Shown here: positions 57,516 through 64,000 of the stretch, in pieces
How the letters are laid out: every line of letters begins with the position of its first letter
Position numbering within the stretch: the stretch's first letter is position 1
DNA from: Chlamydomonas sphaeroides
Taxonomy: Eukaryota > Chlorophyta > Chlorophyceae > Chlamydomonadales > Chlamydomonadaceae
Length of the DNA: 64,000 bases
Direction of reading: 5' to 3'
Assembly: GCA_001662425.1 (NCBI GenBank)
Contig: BDDC01000051.1
Location: 62,001 to 126,000, forward strand
The notes under the pieces: model-generated
The model's database searches: none
Told to the model about the DNA's origin: nothing
Seen by the model: the letters and a program-made list of their open reading frames with translations, nothing else
Made by a program: the position numbers and the translations under genes

Positions 57516-59540
57516 ATGGAGGCTTCCTCGCCGGGCACGCTCCCCACCTGGCCCACCAGCGAGGACTTCCTATCCCTGCTGCTAGAGCGGCGGCCTGAGC
57601 TCGCGGAGCTCGTCACCAAACCCGCTTACATCCCTGGGCCGGAGCAGCACCTGCCTGAAGCCAAGGGCCCTCAAGCCAAGGGCAAGGGCCCCTCCCTCGG
57701 GCCGCCGCTGCCAGACGCCGCGGTACCGCTCCCCCGAGCGGGCTGCCTATCGGCGCACTTATCCATCAAGGCGCGGATAGATGGGGTGGCCTATCGGCCT
57801 GCAGCCAACCCCGAGCGGCCCAACGCCGCCGACTTTCCACGCGACGTGAGCAACGATGACGACGGCGGCGCGGAGCCCGAACTGCCCGCCGACTGCAACA
57901 CGGACGATGGCGGCAGCGAGGACGAGGCCCCAGCGGCCGGCGGCCCCGCCGCGCCGCCCCCGTCCCTCGAGCCCTCGCCTCTGCCGCCGGCCGCCGCCGC
58001 CGGCGGCCCAAGCCCCGCGCCCAACCCTCTCACTCATCCAGCCACCGCCTCCGGCGCCCTGCGCCAGACCATCATGCAGTTTGACGGCTGCACGCCAGCC
58101 GCCACCAGCATAACGGCACGCGGCGCCGGGCCCTCGGACAAGTCCTTCCTGCTGGCGGTGCCGGGCCGGACGCCCGCCATCTGCGCCGCGCCGCCATCGC
58201 CGCAGCCCCTGGCGGCGGCGGCGCTGCTGCCGCCGCTCGTCGCGGACGTGCTGGCGCGCGGCCGCTGCGCGTCCATGTCGGGCGCGGCGGCCGGGCCGCT
58301 GCCTGACCCGCTGTCGTACGGCGGCGGCGGCGGCGGCATGGAGTGCGGAGGGCGCGGGCCCGGGCCTGGGCCGGCGGTGCTGCGCACCGGGGGGCGCAGC
58401 GCGGCGGAGGCGGGTCTGATGTCTTCCTGGCCCGCGGACGGCCGAGGCATGCCGCCCAAGGTGCGGCGGGGCACGGATGCAGCCCGGGCGGGGTGATGCG
58501 GCCGGGCGCTGCCGCAGGGAGGGAGGGAGGGAGGGAGCACCAGTACGGTATGCCGCGGCCAAAACACGTAAGCGTGCGGCCGGGGTCCTGCGCTCGGCGG
58601 GCTCTTCGGCAAGGAGGCAGGGAGGGAGGGAGGGAGGGAGTACCAGTATGCCGCACGGTGACCACAGGGTGCGGCCTGAGCGGCGCCGCTCGCGTCGTGC
58701 CCCCATGAGCCCGCCCGCGCCCTCCATTTCTGCACCCGGCCGTCCGCCCGCTCACCCCCACGCGGTCCGCGCCTCGTCAACGCAGGCCGCCTCCGTCTCC
58801 TGCGTCTCCCTGTCGCCCAGCTTCAGCGTGTCGCCCAGCGCGGCAGAGGCCGCCGCCGCCTACAGCCGCTTCGCGGCCGCGCTGGCGGTGCTGCAGGACA
58901 GCGCCAGCCCCGCCAGCTCGCCCACCATGCCCTCCCGCACCGCGCTGCTGCAGCAGCGCATGCGCCACCTGCAGTCAATGCAGCAGCTGCTGCAGCCGGG
59001 CCGATCGCGGCCCAGCCCCAGCCAGAGCCCCGAGCGCGCCGGCGTCCTGCGGGAGGAGGCTTCCAGCCCCATCCTGCGCGCCGAGCCCGCCTCGCCCAAG
59101 CCCCAGCCTGCGCTGCCGTCGCTGCCGCACAGCCGCTCCACCTCGGCGCTGCCGCGCGCCAGCAGCGCCGGCAGCGGCGACGAGGGCTCCAGCGGGGAGG
59201 CCGCGGCGGCGGCGGCGGCGGCCTCGTGCGGCGCGGCGCTGCTCGCAGCCGAGCTGGCGCGGCTCGCGGGGGAGCAGCCGGCGCGCGTGGCCGTGGCCGT
59301 GCACGACGACGGCGGCCGCGCGGCCGCGGCAGCGGCGGCCGCGGCGGCGGCGCCGCCGGGCTGGCAGGCGGTGCCGCTGCCGCCGCAGCGGTCGCGCATG
59401 GGGCTGCCCAACGGCGCCATGCCGTCGCGGCGGCGGCTGGGCGCGCCCGCCGCCAGCATCCTCCAAATCGGCGGCATGCACGTCGCTCCGCTGCACCACT
59501 ACGCCCAGCCCGCGTCCGACGCACCGCCCGGCGCCGACCC

Positions 59541-59572
<32 letters not shown>

Positions 59573-60648
59573 GCGCGCTGGCGCCGCACGAGGCGCAGCA
59601 GCAGGCCGGCCACACGCGGCAGCCGCGGCCGCAGCCGCTGGGCGGCCAGCGGCCACCCGGCGAGCCGCACATGCACCAGTTCACAAACACAGCCGCCGGC
59701 CGCGTCGCGGCGCTGGTGGGCCGCCGGCCCGCCGCGCCTGTGGTGCAGGGCCCGATAGGCGTGCTCGAGGGCGTGGCCGCGGCCGCGGTCTTCAGCGGCA
59801 GCGGCAGCGGCAGCCCCGCTGCCGGTGGCGCCGCAGCAGCAGCGGCGCCGCTGCCGCCGCCGCCGCCGCGCCGCGCCAGCGACAGCGGCCTAGCGGCGCC
59901 GGCCGCGGGCGGCCGCACGGCGCGCGGCGTGACGGAGAACGGCTCGAACCTGGCGCCGCCTCCGGCGCTGGCCGTGGCCTTCGGCCGGGTGCTGGGTGCC
60001 GGCGCCGCGGGCAGCCCGCGCGTGCCGCAGCAGGCCTCCGCCGCACGGCCCGGGGCCGACCTGGGGCTGCGGGTGCAGGGCAGCACCGCAGGAGGCGCCG
60101 CGCCGCCGCCGCTGCCGCTGCTACACGCCGCCAGCGCGCCGCTCGCCAGGCCGGGCGATGCAAGCGGCGGCGGCGCGCAGGGGCCGCCGCGCGTGGTGGG
60201 CTCGAGTCCGGTGCATCAGCCCGTCGCCGGGGCCCGGTCCATCGGCGGTGCGGCCCGTGGGGTGGAGGCTGGTGTGGCTGCCGGGCAGAGGTGAGGAGCA
60301 GGAGCACGTGGGCCCTGAGGGGTTTGAGTTGGGCTCGAGGGACTGCCAGCCGGCGTCTGCGAGTGCTGCCCAAGCAGCCGGGAGGTATGTGCTGTTCTCG
60401 GGCAAACCTGGCATGCGAGCCGCAGTTGGGCGCCGCTGTGTCCCTTGGCTAGCTGTCGTGCTGACGTGCCGCCCCGTCGTGCTCTTGCCGGCAGCAGGGG
60501 CGGCTCTGGCGGCTCTGGTCCCGCGGCGGCGGCGGCCGCTGCGCCGCAGGCGCCTGGCGCTGGCGAAAACGATGGCATCAGCCGCAAGAGCAGCTTCCTG
60601 CCGGCGCTGGGCCCGGTGGCTGCGCTGAGCGCTGGCACTGTACACTAG
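57516..60648 (+). CDS. unknown low-complexity protein (867 aa) with polyQ
   Basis: Exons 57516-58460, 58786-60290 and 60495-60648, in phases 0 and 2, ending in TAG. The start MEASSPGTLPTWPTSEDFLS is followed by LLLERRPELAELVTKPAYIP, an amphipathic region, then HLSIKARIDGVAYRP, an acidic stretch (NDDDGGAEPELPAD) and disordered linker. Exon 2 opens with a helical patch (AEAAAAYSRFAAALAVLQDS, LLQQRMRHLQSMQQLLQ), which could be a coiled coil. A pure (CAG)10 tract (59542-59571) encodes ten glutamines. Exon 3 ends SRKSSFLPALGP with a NAGNAG acceptor (GCAGCAG), giving an optional extra codon. Composition resembles a transcriptional or signalling scaffold protein, but no domain is recognised. Confidence 0.6.
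58505..58660 (+). repeat. duplicated GGGA-rich block in intron 1 of the 57516 gene
   Basis: Two copies of a unit built of tandem AGGG repeats followed by AG(C/T)ACCAGTA and TATGCCGC, about 100 nt apart, inside intron 1. Confidence 0.75.
59542..59571 (+). repeat. (CAG)10 coding trinucleotide repeat
   Basis: Ten uninterrupted CAG codons encode polyglutamine in exon 2 of the 57516 gene. Confidence 0.95.
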
Positions 60649-61687
60649 GCCGCGGGCATCCGGGCCAGGAGGCCTGCTTGAAACGGCCCGCCACCTGTGG
60701 CGATGCTGAAGCGCGTTTACGACGGGTTACGACCGCATTACAGGTGTCGACAGCAGGACTGCGTCGGTGGGATCCAGTCGCGCTTACAAGGACGCGCATC
60801 GGCTATGGCGCTACATGACGTGAACGTTGACGAGACAAAGCTATCGGACGCATAGCGTGGACCTTGCGCGGCCAACGTGACGCAGCCGTAGCGGTGGCGC
60901 GCGTGCCGCTCCGCGATGCAGGCTGTGCCCAGATGCTGAATAAGGCGCATGATGGACAGGACGCTTAACGTTGCAATTCTTGGCATTGATGCTGGCGGGA
61001 CGCTCAGTGCGCCTGTGTGCGCCTGTGTGCGCCAGGCAGTGACTGGACATTCAGTCCTGCAGGCGCCTGCCGCCGTGCTTAGAGGCTTGGCGGGTGGGGT
61101 GCAGGCGGCTTGGCAACTCACCGCAGCACGCTTCGATGGAATGGGTGGATCCCATGTGTGTTTGGATTGGGGAAGTTGACGACGACGACGATGACGATGA
61201 CGCTCGCGGCGACGAAGGGTTCCTTATAACGCTGCACGGCTTGCCAAGCAGGCCGTGTGCGGGCCGGCCAGACGCCGGCCAACTCTGGCATGTGCAATTC
61301 GATCTCCCGTAGCCCCTCGTCTTTCCCGCCCAGCGGGCACGCCTCCTGTGACCGGCCACTGCGCCGGCCATCCTTGCTAGCGGGGGGCCTCAGCTCCCAG
61401 GCGGTGTGGGGCCCGTCTGCTCGCCGCTATGCTGCACGCCCACTGCACGTCATGAATAACGCCCTATCTACGTGGGTACGCAACAATCAGTGAAGGCTCA
61501 CGCCGCGCAGACGCAACGACCACCGCTCCCCGGCGCACCGGCGCTGCTATCAAAATGCTCACGGCGCATGCTTATCACCAGGCACACGCGGCTGCACAAG
61601 CACACCTCCTCCACGCTGCTATGTCAGGTTCCATGTATGCTTGAACCCCCTCCCGCAGCTCAACGCGGCCATGCCGGCGAGCCACGC
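60649..61687. other. convergent intergenic region, no supported gene
   Basis: Between a plus-strand stop (60648) and a minus-strand stop (61688). Two short plus frames (60952 ATG, 61136 ATG with eight Asp) were considered and rejected. No TGTAA was seen on either strand near the stops. Confidence 0.45.
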
Positions 61688-64000
61688 CTACGCGGCCGCG
61701 GCGAAGAGGCCCCGCATCTCCTCCTCCGCCTGCGTCGGCGTGCTGGACGGGCTGCTGCCGTCACGGAGGGAACCCGCGGCCGACTGCGCCCCGGCCGCCG
61801 CAGCCGCCGCCGCAGCTGCCGCAGCCGCCTGGCTCTCCAGCACCGGCACAGCAGGGCAGACCTGCGGGAGGAGCGAGGGCCCCAAGCCGCTGCCATCAAG
61901 CTGGAGTGGCTCTACTTGTGTGGAGCCATCGCACACACCACGCACCACACGAGCCCCGCTGCGGCCCGGCGCCTTGCCTTCCCATGATACTGCCCCAGAC
62001 GCATGCCGCGTGCCGCGCACCTCCCCGCTCCTCCGCGCCCACCCCTGCACCCCCTGGCCCCAACCTCGCCCACCCCGGCCCCTGCTGCCCTGCCGCCTCC
62101 TCCGCGCCGCCACCCACCTGCACCACCAGGTCGTCGCGGTCGTTGGAGCCCAGCCCCGGCCAGCAAGGCGCCGCCAGCAGCCCCTGCAGCCCGCCCTCGC
62201 GCAGCTGCGCTCGCAGCGCCAGGCTGTGCGGCAGCAGGGCCTCGCCGCCGGCCCCGCCCGAGCCGGCCCCGGCGCTGGCGGCTGGCAGCCGGAAGGCCGC
62301 GGACTGCGCCTCCAGGGGCACCAAGGGCGCCAGCAGGGACGCGGCGGCGGTGCCGTTGGCGGCGGTGGTGGTGCTGGGCATGGTGGAGGAGGGGCAGCGC
62401 GTGCTGGAGAGGAAGGTCCAGAGCCGGTCGCCGGGCGTCTGGCAGGGCAGGGAGGTAGGGCGCGGGATGGAGGTGGGAGACGGTGAGGCAGGGCGGCAGT
62501 GCCAGCACAGGCCAGCACGTGCTTCTGCGGGCCGTTTGCCTGCCACGACCAAGCGCCCTTGCGCGGGGAGTCCGAGCTCACCATGGTGACTGTTGTTGGA
62601 GCGCGCAGGCGTTTGGGTTGGAGCAGAGCGACGGGGGCAGAGGGGTAAACGGAACCGGGTTGGCGTCAGGCAGCGAACCGGCGGGCAAGAGGCCCGCAGC
62701 GCTGCACCTGCGAGCTGGAACCTCCGTGGACCCGCCTCCCCCCCCGCGCACGCACCGTCCGACGAGTAAAAGAAATCCACAAAAGAACTCGGAACCAGAG
62801 GGTCGCACAGCGCTCGGGCCGTGACGCGGGCCAGTCCGCCGCTGTGGCAGGGAGAAGGGAGACACCGGCTTTGGCCGCGAGTGAGCACACGCATCGCCCA
62901 TTGGCTTCGCTTTAGTTCAATCATGCATCAGCCGCACCCAGCACGGCGGCCCGCCCCCAGCAGTTGGCTCGAAGAGGGCGGAGCCCGTCACTCTCGGCGC
63001 CACCATCGCCTCCATCGCCCCCCACCCCCACCCCACCTGCGCAGCGAGGTGCCCGGCTGCACCGCCGCCAGCCCCACGGACGCCACGTAGCCGCGGGCAA
63101 ACGCCGCCGCCGCGCCGCCGTCGGCGCACTCGCCGTACAGTGTGTTGGGCGCCCGCGCCTCGGCGCCCACGCCCTTGCCGTCCAGCCTGCGGACCGCGGA
63201 CACGGGGGCAGGGGCCGGCGTGGAGCGCGGTCAGTTGGTGCGGCACCTGTACAGCATGGCGGTGCCAGCCATGTGGGGGCTACGGGAGCAGGTGGCAGCC
63301 ATGGCACACCGGGGACGGCCAGCGGCCAAGCGGCACGCACCCGGTCGCGACGCAGGCGGAGGCGCCGCGGCCGTCGCAGGCGGGTGCCTCGAACAGGGGC
63401 GAGTACTCAGCTGCCGCGCTGGCGCGGGGCGCCGTTGCGGCGCAGGGGTCGGCGCCGTCGTTGCTCGAGTCGCGCATGAAGCCACCGCCAAACAGGTCGT
63501 CGTCGTCGTCGCCATCACCCGCCAGGTCAGCGGCGAGGTCGGGCGCGTCTGGGCGGCGGGGCGGCGAGGGAGGCAGGAGCAGCACGCGAGAGTGGCGCAT
63601 GGGGGCTGAATCGACGGGTCGCTGCCCTGCCGCTCGCTCTTACGCCCTGCTGTCCAGTCTGCGCCGGGCGAGCGCTTACCCAGGAAGCGCCAGCCCTCGC
63701 CTCCGTAGCCGGGCGGCAGCGCGAAGGAGGCGCGCTTGGCGTTGCGCAGCTCCAGTAGCAGCGCCGTGGGGTCGGGTGGCGGGGCGGGGGCGCTTGACGA
63801 ATCGCGGAATTGGCCGCCGGCGGGGCTGCCGGCGGTGCTGCCCGTGCCGCTGGGCCGTGCGGCTGGTGTACCGACCGGCGCAGGGACGGGTGACGGGGCA
63901 GGGCTGATGCTGGTGCTGCCACCGTTCGTGGGCGCAGGGGCGGGCGTGAGGGCAGTGGTGGCGGTGGGGGCTGCCGCTGCGGCCGGCGCGGGGGTGCTGG
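61688..64000 (-). CDS. unknown multi-exon protein, 5' end beyond the window
   Basis: Exons 63680-64000 (partial), 63341-63548, 63037-63186, 62756-62841, 62519-62589, 62118-62438 and 61688-61861; phases 1, 2, 2, 1, 0, 0 all agree and the last exon ends in TAG. After a Pro/Ala/Thr-rich N-terminal part the sequence looks folded: DPTALLLELRNAKRASFALP, GYGGEGWRFLG, an acidic loop (DGDDDDDLFGGGFM), APNTLYGECADGG, FARGYVASVGLAAVQPGTSL, RALCDPLVPSSFVDFFYSSD, KGAWSWQANGPQKH, GDRLWTFLSSTRC, LPHSLALRAQLREGGLQGLL and SNDRDDLVVQ. The C-terminus is a polyAla stretch and AEEEMRGLFAAAA. I do not recognise the family. The density of Trp, Cys and Phe across six exons argues for a genuine globular domain. Confidence 0.6.

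Noticed and set aside
60952..61179. Plus-strand frame with a sugar-kinase-like string (LGIDAGGT)
   Set aside because: The short motif occurs by chance-level similarity only; the frame stops after 75 codons and has no linked exons.
61136..61312. Plus-strand 58-codon frame with eight consecutive Asp
   Set aside because: The Asp run comes from a GAC/GAT repeat; there is no supporting exon, homology or poly(A) signal.

Overview
The window is nuclear DNA of a green alga, most likely a chlorophyte of the Chlamydomonas/Volvocales type. The basis is very high GC, short phase-consistent GT-AG introns every 50-400 nt, long Ala/Gly/Pro/Ser low-complexity runs, plastid-transit-like N-termini, TGTAA polyadenylation signals after several stops, and plant-type gene families. 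The species cannot be fixed from the sequence alone. Almost all genes are multi-exon, so I built models by joining exons at splice sites and checking that the phases agree. Gene coordinates below are CDS spans; the exon lists are in the evidence fields.

Layout. 1-591 is the 3' end of an unknown plus-strand gene. 2199-4146 (minus) is a small two-helix membrane protein resembling the plant L18a-like family, with two alternative last exons. 4604-9539 (plus) is glycerophosphocholine acyltransferase (GPC1, DUF2838), head-to-head with it. 11452-13774 (minus) is a degenerate glutamine synthetase with key residues lost. 15618-19678 (minus) is a CRAL-TRIO/Sec14-like protein with a C-terminal membrane anchor. 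20062-24555 (plus) is a plastid-type FAD/NAD(P)-binding oxidoreductase of the plant renalase-like family. 25301-25932 (plus) is a tiny three-exon Cys-rich protein. 27742-28554 (plus) is ribosomal protein eL29. 30414-31803 (minus) is an ABA4-like (DUF4281) plastid membrane protein linked to neoxanthin formation.

33449-52928 (minus) is dominated by one giant gene. At least 12 exons encode about 5,950 residues or more. It has a plastid-type presequence, a 4-kb and a 4.9-kb exon, then a tandem series of symmetrical phase-1 exons, each carrying the same basic motif NAKRRERRKK. Its 3' part is interrupted by a 10-N assembly gap next to a GT microsatellite. Three exons at 32274-33081 are probably its end.

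54247-56990 (minus) and 57516-60648 (plus) are divergently transcribed low-complexity proteins of unknown function. 61688-64000 (minus) is the 3' part of a seven-exon unknown gene that runs off the window.

There is no operon-like organisation. GPC1, the FAD enzyme, ABA4-like protein and Sec14-like protein all touch membrane lipid or plastid metabolism, but I see no evidence that they form a pathway. The most unusual material is the giant modular gene, the glutamine-synthetase pseudoenzyme, the duplicated terminal exon, and repeated cases of exon fragments copied into neighbouring introns.
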